This document shows positions 1 through 11,560 of a stretch of DNA of 64,000 nucleotides, in pieces (position 1 is the stretch's first letter; every line of letters starts with the position of its first letter). A program made the translations under genes and the position numbers. Below the pieces are notes generated by a model. It was given only the letters and a program-made list of their open reading frames with translations, was not told the origin of the DNA and did not search any database. Source of the DNA: Paraspadella gotoi (Eukaryota; Chaetognatha); contig CM119270.1 in assembly GCA_051294375.1 (NCBI GenBank), positions 7,451,143-7,515,142 on the forward strand, read 5' to 3'.

Positions 1-1257
1 CATCTACTCCTTGTTCTCTGGCTTCTGGGGCGGATTTTTTTTTATCATCACCGGAATTTTCGGCATCTTTGCCAACAAAAAAAATGACCTCTGTCTGGTG
101 AGATTTCTTTTCCTTAATTCTTTTAACAGCTCCGTTAACACATTGTATAATATTTATATTTATATTAGTTGTACCATTTTCATTTATTAATAATTTTTGC
201 TTATAATGAAAAATTTAAATAAATACTACAGGTGATGGCAAAAAGAACAAGAGAGAAATAATGAGAGAGAGAAAAATACTCTAGATACTTACTACGTTGT
301 TATGTACCGTAGGAGAGGCATAAATAGAGAAAAGTTTTGGATCTCTTTTCTTAATCCCTATACCTACTTTTAACCTTAATATTTAACCCTGTTCTGGTTT
401 AAGGCCTCACACATACAAGATAATAACAAAGCAGTTCCTTGAAATCATTAAATCAAGACTCTCCCAGTTACGCTTATTTACTTCCAGAGTACCTGGCTTC
501 CCTATCAAGGAAGTGGTATAAAGTTTCAAAGAATGTTTCAATTGTATAAAGGAACCACTTCCTTAAGTATTAGAAAGGGTAATACTGTATTGTACTCTAT
601 ACTAGCATCAAAATACAAGGAGCTAATCCTAATTACTAACCTCATCCATAACAACTCACCTAATTCTCAACCCTTTTGAGCAATTTCTAATGCTATTTTT
701 GAACCTTATCCCGACCTATATCCTTTAGCCCTAACCTAATCACCAACTTCTAACCGATAAGTTTTGGCGGAATACGCCCCAAATTTTTGTAGTGTATATT
801 CTTGAATTTCTTTCTTTTTTTTTTTGCAGTTGTTTTTGTTCTTCATAACTACTTTGGCTTCTGCAGTATTATCCTTAGGGGCTATAATATTTATAGGAGG
901 TAAACGATTTCATTTTTTAAAAAAATAACAGTTTCGTTAAATGCCTATTTTAAGAAATAATCTTTTTAATATTTAGTCCCGAGCGTCACTACCGTAAAAA
1001 GAGTCCACGATGCCTTTGGAGGAATTTACCTTGCCAACGCCATACTGAGCCTCCTTTCTTCTTTTTGGGGATTCCTTGCCTCCTTTGTCTCCTGTTTCCG
1101 GCAATGCTGCGGCAATTGCTGCAGAGACTGCTATGAAGAATGCTGCGGCGATTGCTTCGACGATTGTATTTGTTGTGGTTGCAAGTGTACCACAGTCTCG
1201 GATGAAAGTGAGATACAGGAAAGGCCACCGACGATTGCGCAAATCGAAACACCTGTG
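1..1257 (+). CDS. CD20/MS4A-like tetraspan membrane protein, 3' exons (5' end outside window)
   Basis: Three exons can be joined: 1-97 (donor gtgaga), 830-899 (acceptor tttgcag, donor gtaaac) and 977-1257 (acceptor atttag, donor gtaaat). Phases fit throughout (0, then 1, then 0). The first exon gives a membrane segment starting near SGFWGGFFFIITGIFGIF, followed by a short polar turn with a Cys. The second gives another membrane helix. The third gives a fourth helix (IYLANAILSLLSSFWGFLAS) and then a Cys-rich juxtamembrane tail with CC, CC, CC and CICCGCKC pairs. The W-G-G/I-I-x-G pattern and the Cys cluster after the last helix resemble the CD20/MS4A superfamily, whose members are small four-helix membrane proteins; this assignment rests on pattern recall. 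If the last donor is not used, the frame stops at 1342-1344, so this could be a separate gene ending there. Alternatively exon 3 splices in phase 0 to the TRPC exon at 1503. Membrane topology is clear; family name is moderate. Confidence 0.55.
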
Positions 1258-1502
1258 GTAAATTTCTCTTTGAATTCAAAAAACTCTTTAAAATTTATAA
1301 AAATCAACATGATCTTAAATCTTAATATTCGCTCTAAAATTTAACGTTTTTATCAATAAGAGTAAGCTTTTGTTCTGAATATACTAAATTCATTTGTGCT
1401 AAAACATATTAAAATTAAAATAATTAAATATTTATTAATGCGTATATTCGTACGTAACTTTCACTAAGCTCTAATGTATATATATATATATTTTTTTTTT
1501 AG

Positions 1503-4500
1503 CATGTGATGACCAAACTGGAACAAAGAAAATTACAACAAAAAGTTTCTGGACCTGCAGATCTTGTTTTAAGTGAAAACTTAACAGCGCCGGAAAAGAT
1601 GGTTTTTGCAGAAATTAGAAAGGGTGATAATGACGCAACAATTTCACTCTTAAAAAATCCAAATGTAAGTATAAATTTAATATTTTTAAATGTCTTGTTT
1701 TAATTAATTGTCACTTTTAAAAGCGACTAAATTTTTTTTCACATTCATGGATAAATATTATCACATTAAAACAATTTAAGGTCGAGGTTGACCTGAATAA
1801 ACGCGACTTTTACGGACGAACCATCCTTTCTTACGCCGTTCTTCGCAATAATGAGGAACTCATTGATTTTATGACGGGAAATGAATTTCCTGCACATAGA
1901 AAACCAGTTTATATCGGAGACTGTCTCGCCTACGCAATTGAAGACCGAAATTACAGCATTGCCGAAAAAATCCTTAACTACGCCGAGTACATGGGATGGT
2001 TGGAGCGCCAAGACAAGTTCGAGACGAAGAAGTCAAGAAAAAATTTCGAATCCGTTAAAACTGGAAGTTATTGCTTCGTGCACCAAGATTCATTCGGTCC
2101 TATCAAAGAAAACGTTAGTGTAAAATTTACAGATGACGTTCTGCGCAATCCTATTATACAGGCCAGCATCATGGATGATTACCCTCTCATTCAACTGCTT
2201 TACGGAAAAGGTTTCAGGTAAGGGTTAATACTATTAATAATAGTCCATAAAAACATGGGATCGCAAAGAAAAAATTTGTAACATCTTTAACATCGTCCAA
2301 TCTAAGAGACAAACCTTTGTAGATGATTTAAAATCGTTAAATAATTCTGAGAATGATAAAATTTCCCTTTATAATATTTCAATTTATATCAATTGATCAA
2401 TTGATTGTGAATGAAATAATGCTTAATTAGGAAATTGATATTTACATAATATTGTACTATCTGACTGTAATCAAGATTTGAGACGTTTTGGCGGTACATT
2501 CACACCGCCTCGAATCCACAGTCCTAATGACTTGGAAAAGCGAGACCGTCCTAGGGTAACCGCGCCAGTGACTGGAGGCGTCACTGAGGGTCGGAAGCCC
2601 TCAAAGCCAAGAGTGAGATGCTCCATAACATGGGGTGGGTTAACCGTCAACCGGCATTTGACAGGCTCAATTTATATGTACTGTTTCCACTGTTATGTTA
2701 TGTTAACAGTGTACAGTTATCAATAATTATGTTATAATTTTTAAAATAACTTAGTGATACTAACGAGATAGGTTCCACGAAAACAAACCTAATTATAACG
2801 CTTTTAACTCACAGGGTTACGATCGATGGTGATCCCGAAGATGAAAAACCTATTCCTCGATTAAATCGGTTCAGAGCTCTTTGCAGTCCAAGCTATCTCA
2901 GTGTCAACGAATTAGATGCCATTGAAGTCTGCTTCAAAAACTCGGGTTTGCTCGACTCTTTGGCCGACAACGATCCAGTGTATTCAGTTGAGTACAGGCG
3001 GCTCGCGAGCCAAGTGCGTAACTATGCAGTCCAATTGTTGAGCGAGTGTAGAAATGAAAAAGAAATTAAAATGATTTTGACCAAATTCAATGAGCAAAAA
3101 AATTATATAGACTCTGATTTTGGAGTATTCAAATATCCAAGGTTGGAAGAGGCCATAAAATATGAACAAAAAGAATTTATCGCTCACCCACATTGTCAGA
3201 AGGTTATCAATGAAATGTGGTCAAGCCGTGGTGTCACTAAAATGAGCTTCGGTCGAATTTTTGTCTCGTTTTTGATTCAAATACTTCTGGTTCCAATATC
3301 TACTCTCTATCTTCTGTTCATTGTGGACAGAGCATCATCTATTAGAAAGGTCTATCCTCATATCAAAAAATCAAAATCTGAAGACTCGATTATACCCGAC
3401 GAATGGAAAAAGTTTGTTAAAATATTTTTAAAAAGTCCATTTTCTATTGCTCTTAGATATTATGGGACTTTTTTGGTATTTCTAATTTTACTTGCTGTGG
3501 AGGTGTTCCGACCAACTCAGAAAATTCGCCCTATGATGACCTATGGATGCAATTTGGACGCTTTGGAAGTCGTTATAATGATTTTTATTTTTGGTTACAT
3601 GAAGCATGTGTGGATGAAAATTTACAATTATGGTCGAGTCTTTTTCTATAAACTAGAAAATATATCGTATATGTTTTGGGTAACTTGTGCTTTTCTTTCC
3701 TATGTCGTTTGGGGCATTGGATTTCTCAGATCAAATAATAATTGCGATGAGTCAAAAGTTACTCCTCGATATCAGTGGACAGAGAAACAGGGATACATCG
3801 TCGCTTCTGAAATATTCTTTATGATAGCAGTGATTGGATCTTTTCTTAAGATTCTTGAAATTTGTCAAATAAATCATTACCTCGGCATAATGCAGTACAT
3901 TCTGTATCAAACGTTCAAAGACACCATGTACATTTTGGGCATGTTTTGCTTATTTATTCTTTGTTTCGCGTTAGGGCTTCATTTGCTTTATTTTAATTAT
4001 ACGACTGGCAACTGGCAAATAGAAAACAACGAATTATCTGGCTTGCCCGAATGTAAGCAAATGGAAGGAGAGTTTTCCAATTTTAAAACGACCATCAAGA
4101 CGCTGACCTGGGATCTTTTTGGTTATGGTAACACTGGACTTCTGGACATCATGCAACCGAACATAAGGCACAAAAATGGGACGTTATTGGATCCAACCAA
4201 GATGGAGGAGATGCGTGAACTTTTGTGTTATCCCTATTTAAACAAGGAAGAATGGAATAACATCTCCGACAGGGAAGATCTCCGCCAAACCTTTGAGCCA
4301 AACCTTTCCGAGGCGACAGAATTTTTCGGTTATGGCATCGTCTTCGTTTATCACTTGATTTCCATCGTCCTCTTGCTAAATCTACTAATTGCAAAAATGA
4401 GTCAGACTTATTCAAAAATATCTGATAATGCGGACAAAGAATGGAAGTTTCAGAGAACGATATACCTCACAGGATTTATGGATCTCTACGAATCCATCCC

Positions 4501-4813
4501 ACCGCCTTTCAATCTAATTCCACGGGTTCAACAAATAAAGGAATTGTTTGAGGACTGCGGGGTGAAAACCAATCACATTGAACGAGGATTATCGGAAACC
4601 AATGGGAGTATAGGGCCAAATGGATCAAAGAATAAGGAATACTATGAATTTGAAGATTTGCTGCATCAGCGACTGCTGCAGAAACAATTGGAAGAGGCTG
4701 GCAACAGTGATGACTTGGTTGAAATGACCAAGGAGTTGTTGCAAAATACAAACTCTCTTCTCGGATTGGCGGATAGACAGGCGGATCGACATACAGGGAC
4801 GCCTATGGTGTAA
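1503..4813 (+). CDS. TRPC-type transient receptor potential cation channel
   Basis: Exons 1503-1664, 1781-2217 and 2815-4813 join in phase (0, then 2) through consensus GT..AG introns and give 863 residues from the ATG at 1509, a normal TRPC length. Order (approximate residues): ankyrin-repeat region 20-200; TRP_2-type linker 230-330 with the family block AIKYEQKEFIAHPHC at about 311-325; a hydrophobic pre-S1 segment 343-367; S1 411-429; S2 447-462; S3 481-503; S4 527-543; S5 567-591; pore helix 622-635 (LTWDLFGYG, compare LFWSxFGL in TRPC channels); S6 703-726 (VLLLNLLIAKM); TRP box EWKFQR at 740-745; IPPPFN at 759-764; and a charged, probably coiled C-terminus. TRPC channels are tetrameric plasma-membrane channels, often gated downstream of phospholipase C. 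The outer-pore loop between pore helix and S6 is unusually long (about 67 residues). Only six bases separate the first acceptor from the ATG, so an upstream exon must exist. Confidence 0.9.
2476..2680. repeat. GC-rich insert in TRPC intron 2, probable short interspersed element
   Basis: This roughly 200-base GC-rich block sits inside an otherwise AT-rich 597-base intron. It contains several small potential hairpins: GGCGGT/ACCGCC around 2490-2510, CAGTGAC/GTCACTG around 2570-2586, and GAGGG/CCCTC around 2587-2603. A further hairpin CACTGTTA/TAACAGTG follows at about 2690-2713. The 82-codon open frame across it resembles no protein I know. A SINE-like or other structured insertion is the simplest reading. 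Confidence 0.4.
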
Positions 4814-5175
4814 CATCATTCTCAGCATTACAAGAAAATAAGGGCCTGAATTTATTAATTTTTTTATCCTATTGTGTTTTTGGATTTGATATTTTTGTTT
4901 TAATTTAATGTAATTTCAAAGTTAAAAAAAATTATGAGCTAAAACAGCTCCGCCTGTTTGACATAGTTTGGCTCTAATTTTTTTTCTAAATTTTTTATAA
5001 ATTAGTATACCCTATAACAAAGACTGAAAGGGACATAGAATGATCAGAAGATCTAAAATTGAATGCTGAAAGAACATATTTTTTTAAAGTTCCAACAAGC
5101 AACTTGACTCTATCTGCGATTAATTTTATTCATTTTCTAGCTTGTAATGAATGCTTTCAAATTTTTATGAATAGT
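4814..5175. other. 3' flank of the TRPC gene
   Basis: AT-rich sequence between the channel stop codon and the fold-back element. No AATAAA or other convincing polyadenylation signal was seen close to the stop, so the 3' end of the transcript is not defined; it could extend into the element. Confidence 0.4.
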
Positions 5176-5177
5176 TA

Positions 5178-7250
5178 CAGTATCGGTTTTGAAGAACCTG
5201 GAAAAGTCCAGGGAGGCTGTAACTTTTTTGTAAATGCTGGAAATCAGTTGAAAATCGAATACGGGTTAGACCTGAGGTGGTTTATTCCCCATAAGAGTTT
5301 GAGCCACTTTAAAAAAAAAATAGTGAATGGGCATTTTTTTGGACAAAAAATTAATTTGCATACTGTAAAAAAAATATGGTAGTAAATACTCTTATATTAT
5401 GGTGATATAACCGGGAGGGTAAAACAAAATGATCAAATACAGCTTTGTTAAAACTCATTTGCATACAGTAGCAATATATTTTTTCATAATATTGTATTTT
5501 CAGTCTTATGATAATTTAAAAGAAATGTATTTCAAATAATAGCTAACTGATACACGAATAACATACAATGCATAAAATAGAATATTTGTTATTCTTTAAT
5601 CCAAAATTAATTTTCAACAAAATATAAAAATATGCATTTTTTTGAACAAATGTTTTTTTAAAATAGTAATTATGCAACCAACTGTCCTCGATGCACTGAT
5701 TACAAATATATAATTTTTTTTTAAATACGACTACTATATTATGAAATATAACCCTTCAAAACCTTAAAAAATACAGAAAAACACCCTTAATTCAAACTTT
5801 AATAAAAACCGTTCCAATGATATTACATCTCTCATACTTTAATACATATCAAGGAGAACCATCAGGTTTATTGTGTAAAAGTTATAGATAACTTCGATAA
5901 GGAATGACTGCACAGGGAGCGAAAAATAGATGGATGAACTATATCAGCTTGTAATTGAATAATGTACTCTTGCTTAATAAGGCGGCACAAAGTAAAATTT
6001 TTATTTTTTAAGAACCGATTCAGATAGCCCATAAAAAGTTTTTGACACAAAGTATAATGCGTTTTTCAATATTTTGATGATAAGTGGGTCAAATAACGGA
6101 AAAACTCTTTAAAATCATCATCATCATCGTCCTACCATAATTTTTATAGTTTTTGTTAATATTAAGCAATAAAACAATAAAATTTGAAAATCTTGTAGTA
6201 ATATTTTTTATTTATTTTTTCAATCTCTACCCGAATCCGCTTTTAAAAATTCTGATTTTGAAAAAAAAAATTTTCATGATTTATAGTAATACGATAAACT
6301 TTAAATGCTTTTATATTATTTACTATATATAAAATCTTAATTTTTTTTTTCAATTCATCCCACAGGGATGCTCTAACGTTATTTATATTACAGAACTCTT
6401 AGTTTTTACTTTGTTCCGCCTTATTAAGCAAGAGTATATTATTCAATTACAAGCTGATATAGTTCATCTATCTAATTTTCGCCTTCCTGTGCAGTCATTC
6501 CTTATCGAAGTTATCTATAACTTTCACACAATAAACCTGATGGTTCTCCTTGATATGTATTAAAGTATGAGAGATGTAATATCATTGGAACGGTTTTTAT
6601 TAAAGTTTGAATTAAGGGTGTTTTTCTGTATTTTTTAAGGTTTTGAAGGGTTATATTTCATAATATAGTAGTCGTATTTAAAAAAAAAATTATATATATT
6701 TGTAATCAGTGCACCAAGGACAGTTGGTTGGCATAATTACTATTTTTAAAAAAACATTTGTTCAAAAAAATGCATATTTTTATAATTTGTTGAAAATTAA
6801 TTTTGGATTAAAGAATAACAAATATTCTATTTTATGCATTGTATGTTATTGGTGTATCAGTTAGCTATTATTTGAAATAATATTTTTTTTAAATTATCAT
6901 AAGACTGAAAATACAATATTATGAAAAAAATATATTGCTACTGTATGCAAATGAGTTTTTAACAAAGCTGTATTTGATCATTTTGTTTTACCACTGGTTT
7001 AGGCAACCCCTCCCGGTTATATCACCATAATATAAGAGTATTTACTACCATATTTTTTTTACAGTATGCAAATTAATTTTTTGTCCAAAAAAATGCCCAT
7101 TCACTATTTTTTTTTTAAAGTGGCTCAAACTCTTATGGGGAATAAACCACCCTCAGGTCTAACCCGTATTCGATTTTCACCTGATTTCCAGCATTTACAA
7201 AAAAGTTACAGCCTCCCTGGACTTTTCCAGGTTCTTCAAAACCGATACTG
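5178..7250. mobile_element. 2.07-kb fold-back element with TA target duplication (Tc1/mariner-type, non-autonomous)
   Basis: The left arm (5178 to about 5998) is repeated in inverted orientation as the right arm (about 6407 to 7250), leaving a spacer of about 400 bases. Both outer ends begin CAGTATCGGTTTTGAAG and are flanked by TA (5176-5177 and 7251-7252), the target duplication produced by Tc1/mariner/pogo transposases. The arms are close but not identical: the right arm keeps about 18 bases near 7000-7018 that are missing from the left arm near 5421, and there are scattered substitutions. The spacer is AT-rich, includes a short ATC-repeat around 6118-6130, and has no transposase-length reading frame. 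The short ORFs in the arms are therefore probably not genes. This looks like a MITE or fold-back derivative mobilised by another element. Confidence 0.85.
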
Positions 7251-7476
7251 TATCTGTCGTCTGAGAATAAATTATGAAATGGCTCAAGTAATTCATTTAT
7301 TACCTTTTAACATATGTATATTGTATAATTCATGAATAAAGTGTTATTGGAATCGGTACTGAATGTTATTGTCTAATATTTCTATTGATATTGGTATTAG
7401 ATTCTATGAATAAAATAATTATTGGTTACTAATTTTTTATAAGACTTTTAACATAATTTATTGTAGTTAACAAATG

Positions 7477-7477
<1 letters not shown>

Positions 7478-7530
<53 letters not shown>
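7478..7530. repeat. (CT)n microsatellite
   Basis: Uninterrupted CT dinucleotides for about 53 bases. Open frames reading LSLSLS or RERERE across this and similar tracts in the window are repeat artefacts, not proteins. Confidence 0.97.
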
Positions 7531-7533
<3 letters not shown>

Positions 7534-7679
7534 CTCTGCTCTTCTCTCCACCATGCCATCTCAACGAGGCCGTTTATTTGCCATTTCCGGTCGGCGTACG
7601 ACGGCCATTTGCGTCCTTTTTTTCGCGCCGTCATCGCCACATCAAAACGAGACCCATTAAGGCCCGTTCTTCTTGTCGC

Positions 7680-7760
7680 CGTAGCTATCGTCTTCCTCGT
7701 CTTTGTCTTCGTTGTCGTCGTCTTCGTCGTCGTCGTCGTATTTGTCGTCGTCTTCGTCAT
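7680..7760. repeat. Imperfect (GTC/TTC)n trinucleotide repeat
   Basis: Mixed GTC, TTC and GTT triplets. The 120 bases before it (7550-7650) are unusually CpG-rich and contain GCCATTT twice, a weak YY1-like core. No gene is visible between here and 8230. Confidence 0.8.
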
Positions 7761-8236
7761 TGTTTATGCCGAATAATTCTTCTGTTTTCGGTTGAGATTT
7801 TCTCGTTGACGCTCCGCGATCTTCGTTGTCGTTGTTGTCGTCTTTTTCGTTGTTTAATTTTTTTTGGCTTCAGTTTCTAATTAATTTATTTAAGTTTTGT
7901 GTATTAAAATGTTTGATGTCGAACCAGATGTCAGATGTACCGATGTACCATTATATAATATATAATATAATATATATACCCGATGCTGGGCATGGCCATT
8001 TGCCAATTATTTGATGACTTGGGGAAAAAAAATATCTTGTTATCTCTTAATACAGATAAAAAGCAGAAGATAAGACCTTACATCCTTCAGTTGTAAAGTC
8101 TTGTTCTGTCTTATTGTTTTGGTTCACTTTTTTCAGGGGCAATATAAGTTGTAGGGGGTCTGAGGTTTTGAGGATTTTTTGGGGCTCATTTATTGTTTCT
8201 TTTAATTTTTGTTGAGCATATTTTTTCTTCATATTA

Positions 8237-8455
8237 AAGTCGTCGTCGTCTTCATCTCTGTCGTCGTTGTCATCTTCATCGTCGTCTTCATCTGCCCCCT
8301 TCCGTCCTCGTCGTCGTCGTCGTCGTCATCTTCATCGTCGTCGTCATCTGCCCTCTTCCGTCTTCATCGTCGTCGTCATCTTCATCGTCGTCTTCATCTG
8401 CCCCCTTCGTCTTCGTCGTCGTCGTCATCTTCATCGTCGTCGTCGCGCTCTTCCA
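8237..8455. repeat. (GTC/TCA)n repeat with higher-order units
   Basis: GTC and TCATC triplets are organised in larger blocks, each ending in a TCTGCCC(C/T)CTTC segment, near 8289, 8347 and 8397. The array therefore evolved by duplication of units of about 50-60 bases as well as by triplet slippage. Confidence 0.8.
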
Positions 8456-8739
8456 CTTTCACATCGTCAGGGGTCATTTTTCATCTCCTTTCACTTTTCA
8501 AGTCTCTAGCTTCTTTTTACAACCACCAAGTGTAGCTGGAAGGAATTCCACCTTTTTTCGCTTCTTTTTTCGTGGAAGTGGAAATTCATTTTTTTGCGTC
8601 ATGACCATCTGGGTCGACCTTTTCACCGTCAACGATTCCAGCGATCAGGACCGATAATCTTTGGTTCTCCAACCGCGACTTTTCGCTGTCTCGATCTATA
8701 TCACATCTCATCAGCAAATCCTTGTAACGACACATCAAC

Positions 8740-9260
8740 CACCACAGTTGCACACCAACTCTAAACTACCATACCTACCACAAAACTTAATCACAACGTT
8801 TAGAACCACCTTCCAAATTCTTTTTCCCACTGCGTTTCAACAAAGCCACCACCCCAAACCACGATCACTAACCTCTACCCAAACCACCACCCTAAACCAC
8901 CACCCTAAACAAATAACCGCAAACCATCGCTCCAAACAACCAAATCACCAAATCACCATCTCAAAACGCCCCAAAAAAAACCACCTCAAACCATCAACCC
9001 AAACCACTACCTCAATCTAACACCACAAATATCCACACACCACCACCCAAAACCTCCACCCAAAACTAACCGCCACAAATCCCCCCAAACATCCACACAA
9101 ACAACACTCAAACCACTACCTCAAACCACCACCACAAATCCCCGCCCAAACACTCCTCAATCCACCACCTCAAACCACCACAAAAAAATCCCCAACCATA
9201 ACCGCCACCACAAATCCCCACCCCAAACCACCACTCCAAACCACCATCCCAGCCCACCAC
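8740..9260. repeat. A/C-only-rich CCACCA/CAAACC degenerate minisatellite
   Basis: About 500 bases are almost devoid of G on the + strand and are made of variants of CCACCA, CAAACC and CAAATCCCC words. No fixed unit length is evident. The frame across it (Thr/Pro/His/Gln-rich) looks like a by-product of composition. Confidence 0.75.
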
Positions 9261-10390
9261 TCCGAACTCCGCCCAAAACGGGTTTTTCTCGATCGGCTTC
9301 CGGTTTCCTCGGAGATGAAGAGAAGACGTGACTCTAATGCGAATCGCTTCGCAGATTCTGCCTTTGAAGGGAGTTCGAGTCCCTTCGAAGGGTGTTGAAG
9401 GGCGGTTGAGAGTGGACGAGAGTGGTGGTCGCGGATTGATTGAGGAGTGGACGGAGAGTGGACGGTAATATGAAGAGTGGAGGATTGGTTTTACAGGTGA
9501 GTTACTGACGGGTCCAATCAGGTTTGAAGATAAGGGAAATAAGGGAATTTAAGGGAAATGTTGATGAATTGTTTGTTGTCAAGAACATAAAAAAACAACA
9601 AAAATTCTAAATTTAGTGAGTCTTACTGAAGGCCGCTACCAAGATAGAGAGAAAGAGAGAGAGAGAGGGGGGGGGAGAGAGAAAGAGAAACAGAGAGAGA
9701 GAAAAAGAGAGAGAGTTCAAATATAAGTCACCGATTTGCAGAGAATTTTAGGTCAAATATCGCTTCCTCCCTTGCTTTGACTTTAGAAACTCTTCCTCAT
9801 CCTCCTCTTCCTCATCCTCCTCTTCCTCATCTTCTTCATTCTTCTCTGAAATTGATTAAAACTATTAAATAAATTTAGCCATCCTATTAATCCACCAGAT
9901 CCACATTGATTTTCATTGGTATCCAAAAATCTTTGATGGGACGTAAACCATCTAAAACTAAAACCGAGAAATTTATCACAAAAAATCCGTCGCCTCACGT
10001 TTCTACTCATTTTGCGAAACTCGTCACGATTTCTCGGAAAAGCTCCGTTGGCCCTGGGCGGCCCTCTGCCGGCGAAAATCGCGAGAGGAAACGAGATTTT
10101 CAAATGTCAAATGTAGAAGGAAAATGTCGAACGTCAAAGTAAAAAAAAGGTCAAATGTTGCACCATGAATTAAGTAAAACTCGTTAAGAGATAAATGTCA
10201 TCAATCGTAGTTAAAATATCTTTCCTAAAAAACAAACTTAAAATCAGTAATTGTAAAAATACACATAATTCTCAACTTGAGCCATTGAGATGTCAAACAG
10301 TAATGTAATGTAATTTAAGATATGACTGGTTTTATTTTAATCAATTTAATTTTATGTGGGGAAAATCAACGAATTATCCACGTTAGGTAG
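9261..10390. other. No gene recognised; GA-rich patch
   Basis: Contains an impure GA tract at about 9645-9715 and a CCT/CTT-rich tract at about 9788-9840. Several 70-110-codon frames overlap here on both strands but none has a recognisable domain or plausible splice context. Confidence 0.5.
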
Positions 10391-10558
10391 ATCTCTCTAT
10401 CTATCTATCTCTCTATCTATCTATCTATCTATCTCTCTTTCTCTCTTTCTCTCTTTCTCTCTATCTCTCTCCACCGTTATCTTCGTTGTCTTCATTTCGA
10501 ATTCCGAAGCCTCACCTAATTTTCTTCTCAACGTCCAGTTTTGTTTCTCCCGCAGGGC

Positions 10559-10629
<71 letters not shown>
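10391..10629. repeat. (CTAT)n and (CT)n microsatellites
   Basis: Mixed CTAT/CTCT tetranucleotides at about 10391-10472 are followed, after a short unique spacer, by a pure 68-base CT tract at 10561-10628. Confidence 0.95.
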
Positions 10630-10632
<3 letters not shown>

Positions 10633-10899
10633 CACTAACTAACTAATATACTTCGTCCTTATCTTCCACTTTTCTAACATTGCAAATGTTTGTTCGAGCT
10701 CCTTGCCTCCTTTTCATCACCGTGTATTATTTACAAAACCTCCACGTCCATTCGCGGTCACCATAACATTGACGCCTCACACTGGACTCCCCAACCGCCA
10801 CGCCCACTTTCGGTCACGACAACCGCCACGCCCCCTTTTCGCCCATCACGAATGCTTCTTTCCACGGATTCCTGATGCAGATTCTTCGATATTTTCCTT

Positions 10900-11280
10900 C
10901 GAGGAAAAATGGAAAACTGGTTTTGGAAAAATGCTAGAAAGGGGGAGGAAGAGGAAGAAGTAAGAAGAGGAAAGAAGAGGAAGGAAGAGGAAGGAATAGG
11001 GAGAAAAGGAAGGAAAGTAGAAGAAGGTAAGATATAAAAGGGGGGAAAACAAAAAAGATGGGGGGGGGAAAAAGAGAGAAAAACAGTAGATTCTGTCAAG
11101 TCTTTCTTTTCTTTCCTCGCTCTTCCTGTCTCCCTTCAACCCTCTGCCTCTTTCTCCCTCTCTCTTTCTCTTTCTATCTCTCTATCTCTCTCCTCATCTC
11201 TCTCTCCGTCTCATCTCTCTCTCATCTCTCCATCTCTCTCTCATCATCTCTCTCTCCTCTCTTTCTCTCCCTGTTTCCGC
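10900..11280. repeat. Purine-rich block followed by pyrimidine-rich block
   Basis: The + strand is nearly all purine (GGAAGAGGAAG-type) from about 10925 to 11090, then switches to CTCT-type pyrimidine from about 11100 to 11275. Long overlapping frames on both strands here are compositional. Confidence 0.75.
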
Positions 11281-11452
11281 AATCCGAGAATCGGACCCGG
11301 CGCCTGAAATTCGTATTCCGTGGGCGTGTCCCTCGGCCGAGACCACGACGCCGGAAACGATACCTCGATGGCGCCGAGAAAAGTGAGGCCATCGGGAGAC
11401 TGACATTTTCTAGGGGACTTGTCAAAGAGGGAGAGCGAGAGAGATGAGAGAG

Positions 11453-11560
<108 letters not shown>

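Noticed and set aside
2478-2726. 82-codon frame in TRPC intron 2
   Set aside because: Lies wholly in an intron bounded by good splice sites that restore the TRPC frame; explained better by a GC-rich insertion.
4149-4828. Three - strand frames across the end of the TRPC exon
   Set aside because: Antisense shadows of the channel coding sequence with no recognisable domains.
5059-5382. 107-codon + strand frame downstream of TRPC
   Set aside because: It overlaps the left end and terminal repeat of the fold-back element and has no domain; the mirrored frame at 7066-7335 arises from the other arm.
8661-9020. 119-codon Thr/Pro/His-rich frame
   Set aside because: Product of the A/C-rich CCACCA repeat; no signal peptide or other protein feature.
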